Shown: piece by piece, positions 18,423 to 27,324 of the stretch
Position numbering within the stretch: position 1 is the first letter of the stretch
Layout of the letters: each line of letters opens with the position of its first letter
Assembly: GCA_902826615.1 (NCBI GenBank)
Contig: CADEFN010000004.1
Coordinates: 124,001-188,000, forward strand
Direction of reading: 5' to 3'
Source of the DNA: an uncultured Gemmatimonadota bacterium
Lineage (GTDB): Bacteria > Gemmatimonadota > Gemmatimonadetes > Gemmatimonadales > Gemmatimonadaceae
Length of the DNA: 64,000 nt
The notes under the pieces: generated by a model
The model's database searches: none
What the model was told of the DNA's origin: nothing
The model's input: the letters and a program-made list of their open reading frames with translations, nothing else
Translations under genes and position numbers: made by a program

Positions 18423-19844
18423 TCAGGCGTCGAACTGACGGAGATATTCGGGACGCCGCGCAGCCAGCGTGGCGTAGACTTCCAGGCAGGTGGCACTCCA
18501 CCGCCTGATCCAGTCGCAGTAGTGCAGGTTGGGTTGTTCGGTGGAGCCGTACCGCGTGTGGGCCTCGTGGTAACACCCGCCGGCGCATAACGAGCGCGCC
18601 CAGCAGGTGCGGCAATCGGTCTTGTTGTCGATGTGGTGGCGCCGCAGATAGTCGTCCTGCCGGCTGTGATCGATCCCGCCCTGCACCGTGCCCAGTTTGT
18701 GCTCATCCGAACCGGCAAAGCGATGACACAACCCCACGTCACCGTCGGTCGCCACACCCAGCAGTCCGAGTCCTGCACCGCATGGGTAGGCCTTGGAGAA
18801 CCCCTTTTGGATATCCTCCAGCGTGTCGGGCACGTTGGAGAACCCATGATGTTTACCCTGCAACGACGTCTCGAGGTAATCCTGGGCCAGGCGCTGGAAT
18901 TGCCCGAGCATGTACTCGAACCCTTCATCGGGAATGGCGTAATCACGCTGCCATTTGGTCGTCACGGGGGCGAACCCGACTTCAAAGAAACCGATTTCGT
19001 GTTTGAGGTGCTGGTAGATCTGCGTGACCTCGAGGTTGTCGCGCGTCAGGGTCACTCGCGCCCCGATGGGGCGACGGCGATGCCGACGCAGGAGCTCCTT
19101 CACGCGGGGGATCACGCTGTCGTAGCTCCCCATCCCGTTGCTGAACACGCGGTTCATGTCCTGCTGTTCGCGCGCCCCATCAATGGAGACCGTCACACCA
19201 ATGTCGTTCTCGATCATCCAGTCGATGATCTCGTCGCGCAGCAGCGTGGCGTTGGTGGTCAGCGAGGCGTCGACGGTTTTTCCGGTTTCTGCGGCGCGCT
19301 GTTTGGCATAGGCCATGCTCGACTGCAGCACCTTGAAGTTCAGCAGCGTCTCGCCACCGAAGAAGGTGAGGTGCACATGCGGCGACGCCCCCGCCTCGGC
19401 AAACATGAAGTCCACCGACTGACGCGCGGTCTCCTCACTCATGTACCGCGGCTTGGTCTTCGCTTCGACGATCTTGTCTTCGCCGTATTCGTAGCAGTAC
19501 TTGCAGCTCAGGTTGCACTTGCTCGTCACGTTCATCACGAGCGTGGTGAGCGGAATGCGGCGCCTGGGGGTATCGGTGGTGGGCCGCACCGGAGGTGGTG
19601 CCGCCAGCGACCGGATGGCTTGCGCTCCAATCAGCTCCTGTACCGTTTCCTGCACCTCCAGCTCGGAGAACCGGCCCACCAGACGATCGGTCAGGGCCTG
19701 GGGCGAGAGATCGTCCGTGCCTAACGCGTCGAGGACCGCAATCGACGGGTCGTCCAGACGAAAGACCGCCGCCGAGGGGACGAGATAGACATGCCTCGCC
19801 CCATCGGCCTCGAAGGTGTGGAATTCACCACGTCGCAGCAGCAT
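18423..19844 (-). CDS. qhpD: Radical SAM/SPASM maturase QhpD
   Basis: A protein of 473 residues. It has the radical SAM Cx3Cx2C motif (SKCNLSCKYCYEYGED) near residue 108, a preceding N-terminal recognition-like domain (residues 1-90), and a C-terminal SPASM region with several Cys (YPCGAGLGLLGV, VGLCHRF, DCRTCWARSLCAGGC) for auxiliary 4Fe-4S clusters. In characterised systems QhpD forms the three intrapeptide Cys-to-Asp/Glu thioether bonds in QhpC. The gene sits directly between qhpA (one-base TGATG overlap) and its substrate gene qhpC. Confidence 0.92.
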   Translation of the reverse strand: MLLRRGEFHTFEADGARHVYLVPSAAVFRLDDPSIAVLDALGTDDLSPQALTDRLVGRFSELEVQETVQELIGAQAIRSLAAPPPVRPTTDTPRRRIPLTTLVMNVTSKCNLSCKYCYEYGEDKIVEAKTKPRYMSEETARQSVDFMFAEAGASPHVHLTFFGGETLLNFKVLQSSMAYAKQRAAETGKTVDASLTTNATLLRDEIIDWMIENDIGVTVSIDGAREQQDMNRVFSNGMGSYDSVIPRVKELLRRHRRRPIGARVTLTRDNLEVTQIYQHLKHEIGFFEVGFAPVTTKWQRDYAIPDEGFEYMLGQFQRLAQDYLETSLQGKHHGFSNVPDTLEDIQKGFSKAYPCGAGLGLLGVATDGDVGLCHRFAGSDEHKLGTVQGGIDHSRQDDYLRRHHIDNKTDCRTCWARSLCAGGCYHEAHTRYGSTEQPNLHYCDWIRRWSATCLEVYATLAARRPEYLRQFDA

Positions 19845-21547
19845 CAGGGGGCCGTTCGTGAGGGTTCCCAGCGCATGTACAGAGGCACGGTCACGATCAG
19901 CAGCGATCGTCCCTTGAGCGCCCGGGCGTTCGCACCTTCCGGTGTGTAGGTAGCCACCACCCAGACATCACCGATGTTGTTCCGGCTTCCCTTGCGGGCC
20001 GGGTTGGGCCCGTCGACGTTCGGCGTGAAGAACCCGCGCTGATCCAGCGCACCGACGTATTGGGTGTCGTCGTCCTTGAAGGTCACGCCATACTCTTCGA
20101 GACCCCAGCGCACCGGCACCGTCCCGACATTCAGGTCGTCATCCGTATCGGGCTTGCCATCGGCGCCATTCACGTAGCCCCACGCCTCGAACTGGGCAAA
20201 CATCTTCGGGACCCGTACCCCGCCAGCACGCGCCATGTTGGACTGCGGCGTCACTTTGATGCGGTCGATCCTGGAGTAGGCCACCACAGCATTCCGCAGC
20301 GACGCGCCACCGGCAAAGAGATCGCGCTGCCCCGTCCGCGCCGACGAGTCCACATTCACGCGCACCACCATTTCGTCAGGCGACGAGCGCACCACCCGCG
20401 TCACCGTGATGCCGGGTCCGAAGTCGACGCTGGCGGCGGTCGCGGCACGCGGCAGGTTGGCCCCGAACACTGTGACCTCGACATCACGCGAACCAGCGCG
20501 CAACCCCACGGGGCTGACGCCGGCAATCGCCGCACCGGGCGACACACGTGTCAGCTTCACGTCCATGCCGAATTCGTCGTAGCCGCCGCGGAACCAGCGC
20601 CCGCTCATTTCCTGCCAGCCCGGCTCCACCGACACTACCTCGCGCATGCTGCTGTCGGGTGGCATACCAGCTGGCGTTGAACGACCGCGCCACTGATGTC
20701 CGGTGTACACCACCGATCGCCCGTCCCGCGTCACCAGCGCCCCGCCCGATGCATAACGATAGGTCGCACGGCTGGTGAACTCGTCGTCCGTTCCGGGCAC
20801 CTTCGAGATCACCATCCGGCCGAAAAATGCGCCGCGTCCTGGTTCGTGCCCCGCCAGGCTCCATGCCCCTTCGAGTGGCGCGGGACGCATGGTCGCCGAC
20901 CAGGCCGTCCATTCCGGCGTGCGGAGCGGGAATGCCCTCGACAAGTGCCCGATTGCCTGATCCATCGGATGAGGCTGCGGTGCGCTGTCCGGCGCGGGAG
21001 GTGCCATCCGACGGAAGGCCTGAAAGTCAGACCCGGGATAGTACCCGCGGTGTGTCGCGATCAGCAGCTCCCACTCGCTTTTGGTACGCCGCTGCAGAAT
21101 CACGCGACCTAACGAATGACAGGCTCGGCAGGTGCGTTCGGTCTGCCCGTCGGCTGCATAGCGATACTCCACCAGCCGCCGCTCGGTCTCAAACCGGCCG
21201 GGCGCCACCTCGGCCGGCGCGAGGCCTTGCCGGTTGGCGAAGTACTTCACGATCGACCGCGCTTCCGCCGGATCGATCTTCACCGAGTTGAGGCTCGCCA
21301 TGCGGCGCACCGACGCTTCCCATCCCTCGGGCGTCTTGCGCAGGTACGACAACCGGGCCACCCGATTGGTCGAATCGGTTTTGTGGCATCCGCCGCACTT
21401 CCGAAGCACCAGGGGATCGGTGATTTCGAAGCCGGTGGTGTCCGGGCGCTGCGCGCGGGCCGGCGACGACATCAGGCCCGCGGACATGACGCCCGCCAGC
21501 ATCGTCAGGACGCATGAAGAAGCCATCGATTTCGTGATGACAGTCAT
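19844..21547 (-). CDS. qhpA: Quinohemoprotein amine dehydrogenase alpha subunit (diheme cytochrome c)
   Basis: A protein of 567 residues. An N-terminal Sec signal (VLTMLAGVMSAGLMSSPARA) is followed by two c-type heme sites, CGGCH and CRACH, about 100 residues apart, matching the diheme domain. The rest is beta-rich, including an IPT/TIG-like Ig segment (VSPVGLRAGSRDVEVTVFGANLPR), as in the multi-domain alpha subunit. It oxidises amines together with the beta and gamma subunits in the periplasm and passes electrons to a soluble carrier. The start ATG at 21547 has an AAAGGGTGA element just upstream. Confidence 0.92.
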   Translation of the reverse strand: MTVITKSMASSCVLTMLAGVMSAGLMSSPARAQRPDTTGFEITDPLVLRKCGGCHKTDSTNRVARLSYLRKTPEGWEASVRRMASLNSVKIDPAEARSIVKYFANRQGLAPAEVAPGRFETERRLVEYRYAADGQTERTCRACHSLGRVILQRRTKSEWELLIATHRGYYPGSDFQAFRRMAPPAPDSAPQPHPMDQAIGHLSRAFPLRTPEWTAWSATMRPAPLEGAWSLAGHEPGRGAFFGRMVISKVPGTDDEFTSRATYRYASGGALVTRDGRSVVYTGHQWRGRSTPAGMPPDSSMREVVSVEPGWQEMSGRWFRGGYDEFGMDVKLTRVSPGAAIAGVSPVGLRAGSRDVEVTVFGANLPRAATAASVDFGPGITVTRVVRSSPDEMVVRVNVDSSARTGQRDLFAGGASLRNAVVAYSRIDRIKVTPQSNMARAGGVRVPKMFAQFEAWGYVNGADGKPDTDDDLNVGTVPVRWGLEEYGVTFKDDDTQYVGALDQRGFFTPNVDGPNPARKGSRNNIGDVWVVATYTPEGANARALKGRSLLIVTVPLYMRWEPSRTAP

Positions 21548-21578
21548 TCACCCTTTGTACGGGCCAAATCGTTGCCTG

Positions 21579-23063
21579 TCAAGCGATTCGGAGCACTCCT
21601 CGCGCCACGAGTACGGAGAGGGCGCCCAGAAAATCGGGGAGGTCGGCAGGACCAGCCACTCCTACGTAGGTCGTGTACATCGCCCCGGCATCGTCTGCCT
21701 GTGGCGCCACCTCCAGCAGCGTCAGCAGGTCGATGTTTCTGAGGTAGCGCACGGGTCCCTCTGCCCCAGGCAACTCGAGGTGTGGCTCACTGACCACGAG
21801 ATTGCCACGGACCACCCCGCGCATGGTCACCCCGACTCCCGGCGCCCGGAGGAAGCGGCTGGACGGACGGGCGCGCAACTCGGTGAAGGCGGCAAGGACC
21901 TCGGGATCGTTCCTGAGGCGCGTCACCAGGTGATCCGGCGTCTCCTCGGTTTCGAGCGTTTGACGGGCTCCCCAGAACCCGGCCAGATGCCCCGCATCCG
22001 AGGACAAATCACGCAACGCTGCGGCAGCGGCATCGACGTACGCCCGTTCGCGTTCGCGAAAGAGCTGCAGGGCTGCGGACGCGTTGCCGGGCTTGGTCAG
22101 GCAGGTGTGCGCCACGACAGCGCCAAGCCAGGCCGAGGCCAAGGCTTTCTTGATGCCAAACGAAGAGAGCGGATCGATGAAACTTGCGGCGTCGCCCACC
22201 GCCAGCCAGGAGTCGCCCGCCGGATCGCCGGCAACGTACGGCGTCGCGTCGCACGCAAACACCTCACCGGCACGCTGCGCACCATCCGTCAGCGCACCTA
22301 ACGCGGGAAGACCCATCAGCAGTTCGAGATACCGTGCCGTCATCCCCGCCTGCCCATCAACAGGTGTCGATGATGGGTTGAGCATCACCGTCATGTAGCG
22401 CCGTGTCATGGACGAGGGCACCGACCACCCCCACCCCCATTCCGCGCTTTCCACCAGCGTGTGCGTCTCGTCAGGCAATGGCCACCCGTCGGGTCGGTCC
22501 CAGGCTGCCGCGAGTGCCACCGTTCGCAGCTCAGACGCCACGCTCTGCCGCTGGCGTCGTGCGAGAATCCCGCTCCGCCCTGTGGCGTCCACCACCCAGC
22601 GCGACGCGACCTCGTGCTCGCCATCGGCGTCTGCAATGCGCGTGAGCTGCCCCTCGCCTGCGTGAACGGCGCCGAGCGCGGTCGCCGGCCTCCAGAGGCG
22701 CACCCCCGCCGACACCGCTTCGTCCCGCAACAACTCGTCGAACGCACTCCGCAGCACCTGATACCCCGTCCGATTACCAGGAAAGGGCTCCATCTGACGG
22801 GCACGTCCTCCCCACCACACCGTGTTGCCCGTGGCGCGCACAAAGTCCGCCGCCTCAATCGCCCCGGCGGCTCCAACTACCTGAAGCAGGGGCAGGACAC
22901 TCGGCGGAATCGATTCAGCGAGCGACGGACGCGGTGGCTCGCGGTCCACCAGGATCACATCATGGCCCCAGGTCGCCAGTAATCGCGCCGCGGCAGCACC
23001 CGCGGGACCGCCTCCAAGCACAAGCACCTCACAGGCGCGCGGCGTCATGGCGCGCGGCAGCAT
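21579..23063 (-). CDS. qhpG: FAD-dependent monooxygenase QhpG
   Basis: About 494 residues from the ATG at 23063 (ATG at 23048 is equally possible). It has the Rossmann dinucleotide-binding motif VLVLGGGPAGAAAARLL and a GRSGILARR/VDATG segment typical of flavin monooxygenases and tryptophan-halogenase-like proteins; it also has GDAASFIDPLSSFGIKKAL, the FAD GD box. QhpG in other organisms hydroxylates the Trp of QhpC that becomes part of the quinone cofactor, and its place 31 bases upstream of qhpA supports that assignment. The C-terminal ~120 residues are a separate domain of unclear role. Confidence 0.85.
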   Translation of the reverse strand: MLPRAMTPRACEVLVLGGGPAGAAAARLLATWGHDVILVDREPPRPSLAESIPPSVLPLLQVVGAAGAIEAADFVRATGNTVWWGGRARQMEPFPGNRTGYQVLRSAFDELLRDEAVSAGVRLWRPATALGAVHAGEGQLTRIADADGEHEVASRWVVDATGRSGILARRQRQSVASELRTVALAAAWDRPDGWPLPDETHTLVESAEWGWGWSVPSSMTRRYMTVMLNPSSTPVDGQAGMTARYLELLMGLPALGALTDGAQRAGEVFACDATPYVAGDPAGDSWLAVGDAASFIDPLSSFGIKKALASAWLGAVVAHTCLTKPGNASAALQLFRERERAYVDAAAAALRDLSSDAGHLAGFWGARQTLETEETPDHLVTRLRNDPEVLAAFTELRARPSSRFLRAPGVGVTMRGVVRGNLVVSEPHLELPGAEGPVRYLRNIDLLTLLEVAPQADDAGAMYTTYVGVAGPADLPDFLGALSVLVARGVLRIA

Positions 23064-23178
23064 GGTGTACTGCGCGCGTGAGACAAGCGACGGACTGCCG
23101 CTATCGCACCCACTTGAAACGCCGCGTTCATGCAACGGATAGTTTACCCAGGAAATGACATTCGCGTGGCAGCTGCGG

Positions 23179-24141
23179 CTAACCGCGCGGCTGCAGCTCC
23201 CGACGCCAGGCTTCAAAGGCGCGCTGGTAGAAGGCGGGGCTGAACAGGGTCCACTCACCCGCCGACGCCGGGAGCGTGAAGGTCTTGGCCGCCTCGGCTG
23301 GCATCACGCCGGCTGACATGGCACGACGCGCCGCAGATTCTACCTCACCCAGCATGGCGATGTAGCGGGTAAGGTCGCTGTCGGTGGCCAGGGGCCCATG
23401 CCCCGGCACATAACGAGTCGACGCGGTCCCGCGGAGTGCCTTCACGCTTGCCGCCAGCGCCAGCGGTGAGGCATCGACAAAGTTGGGGAACATGGCATTC
23501 CACACCAGGTCGCCCCCGAACACCACCGAGGGATCGGCGAGCTCCACCGTCACATCACTCGCCGTATGACCAAGTCGCGGCACCAGTGTCACCATGCGCC
23601 CGCCGAGGTCGAGTCGCGTGGGGGTGGTCGGCGACAGCTCGACGATGTCCGCCAGCGCGGCGGTGCGTTCGGCGTCGGCCGGCAGGTTCTTCTGAAGAAT
23701 GAGAGCGCGGGTGGCCGTGGTGGCGTGGACCGCGAGTGCCCCCTGCCCTGCGTACCCCGCGATGCCATTCACATGGTCGCCATGATAGTGCGAGAGGACG
23801 ACATGTGTTGGCCAACGTCCGGTCAGTTCGCGTGCACGGCTGGCCAGCCATCGTGCGCCGGCGGGCGTCTGCAGCCCTTCGATGACCAGCACTCCCTGGC
23901 GTCCGGCAATGATCCCGCCATTGCTCACCGTGGTGTAGTCACCGCCTAACGGCGTTGAGATGAGTGCCCACACTCCCTCCCCCACCTGCTCCAGGCGACC
24001 GAACTTCTCCTGTGCTACCACCGAACCGGACGCGGGCGTTGCCCACAATCGACGGCTCAGCAAGGGCATCACCGTCGAGGCCAGGGCGAGATGACCGGCA
24101 CACGAGCTGCACTCTGCGAGAAATCGGCGCCGAGTTGTCAC
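23179..24141 (-). CDS. Tat-exported metallo-beta-lactamase-fold hydrolase
   Basis: A protein of 320 residues from the GTG at 24141, chosen because it gives a good twin-arginine signal (TTRRRFLAECSSCAGHLALAS). The metallo-beta-lactamase motif HYHGDH is intact, with GHTASDVTVEL, VFGGDLVW and YVPGHGPL as the later metal-binding positions. It lies 115 bases upstream of qhpG on the same strand. Metallo-beta-lactamase-fold proteins often accompany periplasmic quinoprotein systems, so a link to amine oxidation is plausible but not shown. An open frame continues upstream of the GTG but is not protein-like. Confidence 0.8.
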   Translation of the reverse strand: MTTRRRFLAECSSCAGHLALASTVMPLLSRRLWATPASGSVVAQEKFGRLEQVGEGVWALISTPLGGDYTTVSNGGIIAGRQGVLVIEGLQTPAGARWLASRARELTGRWPTHVVLSHYHGDHVNGIAGYAGQGALAVHATTATRALILQKNLPADAERTAALADIVELSPTTPTRLDLGGRMVTLVPRLGHTASDVTVELADPSVVFGGDLVWNAMFPNFVDASPLALAASVKALRGTASTRYVPGHGPLATDSDLTRYIAMLGEVESAARRAMSAGVMPAEAAKTFTLPASAGEWTLFSPAFYQRAFEAWRRELQPRG

Positions 24142-24298
24142 GAGGAGCGAATCCAGGGCAAGAGGGAGGCGGAAGGTTAAGCGGCATACCTGCTTCCGGA
24201 ACACCCGTTGGGCGCCCCGACCTATCGCCAACCCACCTGACCACCCACCTTGAAGAAGAGCTCGCCAGAAGTTCTTCTTGTCGTGCCCGCCCCTCAAA

Positions 24299-27256
24299 AT
24301 GAGCCGCCCCTTGCACTCGTCATCCTTCTCGACACGACCAGCGCTCTCTTCGCGTGGCCTTGGCCGCCTCGTTAGCTCGGTAGCCTTTATTGGCGCCCTC
24401 GCGGCCTGCGGGGGGAAAGACTCACCGGCACCGGTGTGTGCCGTGACCGCGGTGGCCGTCTCGCCAAGCACCGGATCGATCGCGGTCGGCGAGACCCTCA
24501 ACCTCAATGCATCGGTCACCCAGACGAACTGTACCGGGCTCACCACCAACTGGACCTCTTCGAACCCTGCCGTCGCCACGGTGTCGTCGACGGGTGCGGT
24601 GACGGGGGTGACCGCCGGTGGCCCCGTGCTGATCACGGCCCAGGCGGGCAGCGGGTCGGGGAGTGCGGCGATCGTCGTGACCCCGGCCGCCATCGCCAGC
24701 ATCGCGCTAACGCTGCCGAGCCCGATCGTCAACGAGGGGCAGAGCGCGCAGGTGACGGCAGCCGTTTCCGACGCGCGTGGCAACGCGCTGACGGGCCGAG
24801 CCTTGTCCTGGTCGTCGTCCAGCACAGGGATTGCCACTGTGGATGGCACCGGGCGGGTGACGGGCGTGAGCCCCGGTGGCGCGACGATCACGGCACGCGA
24901 TGCAAGCAACCCTAACGTGAGCGGCACGCTGGCGATCACGGTGCGGGCGGTGGTGCAGCGGGTGCAGGTCACCGCAGCGTCGCCCAACCTGGTGGTGGGA
25001 CAGACGGTCGCGTTGACAGCCACGATCACCAGTACGTCCAACCAGCCAATCACTGACCGCACGCCGACGTGGACATCGTCCAACGTGGCGGTGGCGACGG
25101 TCAACGCGACCGGTCAGGTGACCGGGGTAAGCGCCGGGACAACAACCATTCAGGCGACAAGTGACGGTGTGAGCGGAAGTGTGGCCCTGACCGTTGCCGT
25201 GCCAGTCGTCACGTCCATCACCTTGTCTGGTGTTCCTGCCACGGCTCCGATCGGGGCGCCGGTTGGCATCACGCCGCAGGTGCTCGATCAAAATGGAAAT
25301 TCCGTCGGGGCGAGCCTGGTGCAGTGGAGCACCTCGAATGCACGCGTGGCTATCGTGCCGCCGACGACTGCCTACACTCGCTGTGCAGCGCAAGACGCCC
25401 AGTGCACCTTTACGGGGACAAAGCTGGTGCGTTTCGGACTTGGGAACACCATTACTCATAAGGAAGTGACCGGTGGCACGGCCTGTTCGATCGCCGCGTT
25501 CGGATTCGATCCGGTCGCCGGCGCCGGCGGCTTTTTCTGCGATGTCGCAGACCTGCCCCAGACAGCTGGTGTGACAAACTTGCGCCCGCTCAGCGCCGGG
25601 CAGGTCACGATCACCGTGCGTTCGGTGAGTACTCCGTCGGTGAGCGCTTCGGCCACATTCACGGTCACCACCACGGGTGGTGTGGTGAGGAGTTGGGGTG
25701 CCTTATGCTCGGGATCATGCTCCACCACCACGCCGAACCCCCTCGTCGTCGGCGGCGGGATCAACATCTGGGCGGTGGCATTCGACAACGCGTTTTCTCC
25801 GAACGCGCTGGAAGTGCCGGCAACGGTGACGTCGAGCGATCCGGCGGTGCTGGCCGTGGTCGGCCCGGCAGGGGGCCGACGCGCAGACATCACGGCAGTG
25901 GGCCCCGGCACGGCGACGATCAGTTTCACTGCCGGTGGCGGCGTCACCGCGCCAGCCTTCAACTTCCCCTTCACCGTGACCGGCACCGCGGCGGCGGTGG
26001 CGAGTGTCTCGGTCGCACTCAACAGCAGCAGCATCGCGGTAGGGCAGACCACGCAGGCGACCGCCACCACACGTGACGCCGCGAATAATGTCCTCACGGG
26101 CCGCGCAATTGCGTGGACGTCGAGCAACACGGCCGTGGCGACAGTAAATGCTACCAGTGGTTTGGTGACGGCGGTCGGAGTCGGGACGGCCACCATCACC
26201 GCTACCTCTGAAGGCAAAATTGGCGCGGCCACAGTAAACGTGACGGCCGGGGTGTCTTCCGTGCGTCTGGCCTATGCCATGGTGGATGGCAACACCAGCA
26301 CGACCAATGCAGACTTCACCTTCAACGGCACCGGGGGCGCGGTCACGGTGGACCGCTTTGCTACTGGTGCCTGGACCGTCACTTTCGCCGGGATGGCACC
26401 TGCGGCAGGGCAGTCTGATATAACCCGCATCACCCCGAAGGACGGCGCGAACTGCACGGTGTCCTCCTCATTCAATTTGGGAAGCGAGAGGAGGGTCTCG
26501 GTGCGTTGTTTTGAGGCCCCTTTCTCAGTTGCCACGCCAACCAACAACGCGGGCTTCAGTGTAATGGTGGTGGGCAATGAGGTTTTTGGGGCGCGCTCCA
26601 GCTTCTTCTTTGCCCATCAGCCGAGCGTCGCCGGGCCCTATGCCCCACCGGCCGGCTTCTTCTACACCTCGGCTGGTTCTGCCATAGCACTCAGTCGCGT
26701 CGGGACGGGCGACTACCGGGCGCGAACCGGCGCCCTGCGAGCCACTCCCAGCTCCGCCGAGGTACCGTTGGTCGGCTACTTTGGGAGCGCGGCAAGTAGC
26801 TGCGAGAGCCAGGGCGTCGACGCCACCGGCAACACCAATGGGCTGGAAGAGATCCAGTGCATCGACCCTGTCACGGGCGCCCTGACGGACGCGACCTACA
26901 ACTCCATGATCTTCTCGCGAGGTCGCCCTGGCACTGCGTGGGGCTTCGCGTACTTCTCTCGGAATCAGGTCTTTGACATTTCCCCGTTCCAGGCGCAATC
27001 GACCCCAGGCACTGTGCCGTTTGTCTCTACACCCGCACCGGGACGGCAAGCCACATTCTCTGCCCTTCCCACAACAGGCCCACGACTCCTGCAGATCATG
27101 CCGAACTTCAACGGGGCGTTTGGCACAACACCACCCCGCTTCACGGTGTGCGGGTACGGTGCGCTGAACATCGCGGCGAAAACCTACGAGGTGATCTGTC
27201 GCGACCGCTTTGGCGTGGTTGTGCCGTCGGACTTCGTGATCGTGGTCGCGCAGTAA
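24299..27256 (+). CDS. BIG2 Ig-like repeat lipoprotein
   Basis: A protein of 985 residues from the ATG at 24299. The signal peptide ends in a lipobox (GALAAC), so it should be a surface or periplasmic lipoprotein. About five BIG2-type bacterial Ig-like domains follow, each with the recurrent pattern of a start like ITLSG/VSVAL, a WTSSNPAVATVS core and a GTATIT end. Between the third and last repeats lies an insertion with Cys pairs (TRCAAQDAQC, CSGSC) that may form disulphides. The last ~270 residues have no repeat and could be the functional or ligand-binding part. The family is usually involved in adhesion or cell-surface structure. Confidence 0.85.
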   Translation: MSRPLHSSSFSTRPALSSRGLGRLVSSVAFIGALAACGGKDSPAPVCAVTAVAVSPSTGSIAVGETLNLNASVTQTNCTGLTTNWTSSNPAVATVSSTGAVTGVTAGGPVLITAQAGSGSGSAAIVVTPAAIASIALTLPSPIVNEGQSAQVTAAVSDARGNALTGRALSWSSSSTGIATVDGTGRVTGVSPGGATITARDASNPNVSGTLAITVRAVVQRVQVTAASPNLVVGQTVALTATITSTSNQPITDRTPTWTSSNVAVATVNATGQVTGVSAGTTTIQATSDGVSGSVALTVAVPVVTSITLSGVPATAPIGAPVGITPQVLDQNGNSVGASLVQWSTSNARVAIVPPTTAYTRCAAQDAQCTFTGTKLVRFGLGNTITHKEVTGGTACSIAAFGFDPVAGAGGFFCDVADLPQTAGVTNLRPLSAGQVTITVRSVSTPSVSASATFTVTTTGGVVRSWGALCSGSCSTTTPNPLVVGGGINIWAVAFDNAFSPNALEVPATVTSSDPAVLAVVGPAGGRRADITAVGPGTATISFTAGGGVTAPAFNFPFTVTGTAAAVASVSVALNSSSIAVGQTTQATATTRDAANNVLTGRAIAWTSSNTAVATVNATSGLVTAVGVGTATITATSEGKIGAATVNVTAGVSSVRLAYAMVDGNTSTTNADFTFNGTGGAVTVDRFATGAWTVTFAGMAPAAGQSDITRITPKDGANCTVSSSFNLGSERRVSVRCFEAPFSVATPTNNAGFSVMVVGNEVFGARSSFFFAHQPSVAGPYAPPAGFFYTSAGSAIALSRVGTGDYRARTGALRATPSSAEVPLVGYFGSAASSCESQGVDATGNTNGLEEIQCIDPVTGALTDATYNSMIFSRGRPGTAWGFAYFSRNQVFDISPFQAQSTPGTVPFVSTPAPGRQATFSALPTTGPRLLQIMPNFNGAFGTTPPRFTVCGYGALNIAAKTYEVICRDRFGVVVPSDFVIVVAQ

Positions 27257-27283
27257 CTTCACGGTGGTGCGGGGACGTCCAAA

Positions 27284-27322
27284 CGAAAGGGCCGGTGCTG
27301 CACACGCAGTATCGGCCTTTCG
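27284..27322. terminator. Terminator-like hairpin between convergent genes
   Basis: Inverted repeat CGAAAGG(G)CCG ... CGGCCTTTCG between the stops of the BIG2 lipoprotein (+) and the YpdA-type reductase (-). The stem is about 10 base pairs with one bulged G. There is only a short T-rich tail, so it may act from both sides as a weak bidirectional terminator. Confidence 0.6.
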
Positions 27323-27324
27323 CG

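Noticed and set aside
23179-25104. Extended 641-codon frame of the metallo-beta-lactamase protein
   Set aside because: The upstream part is antisense to the BIG2 gene; the Tat signal at the GTG 24141 marks the real start.
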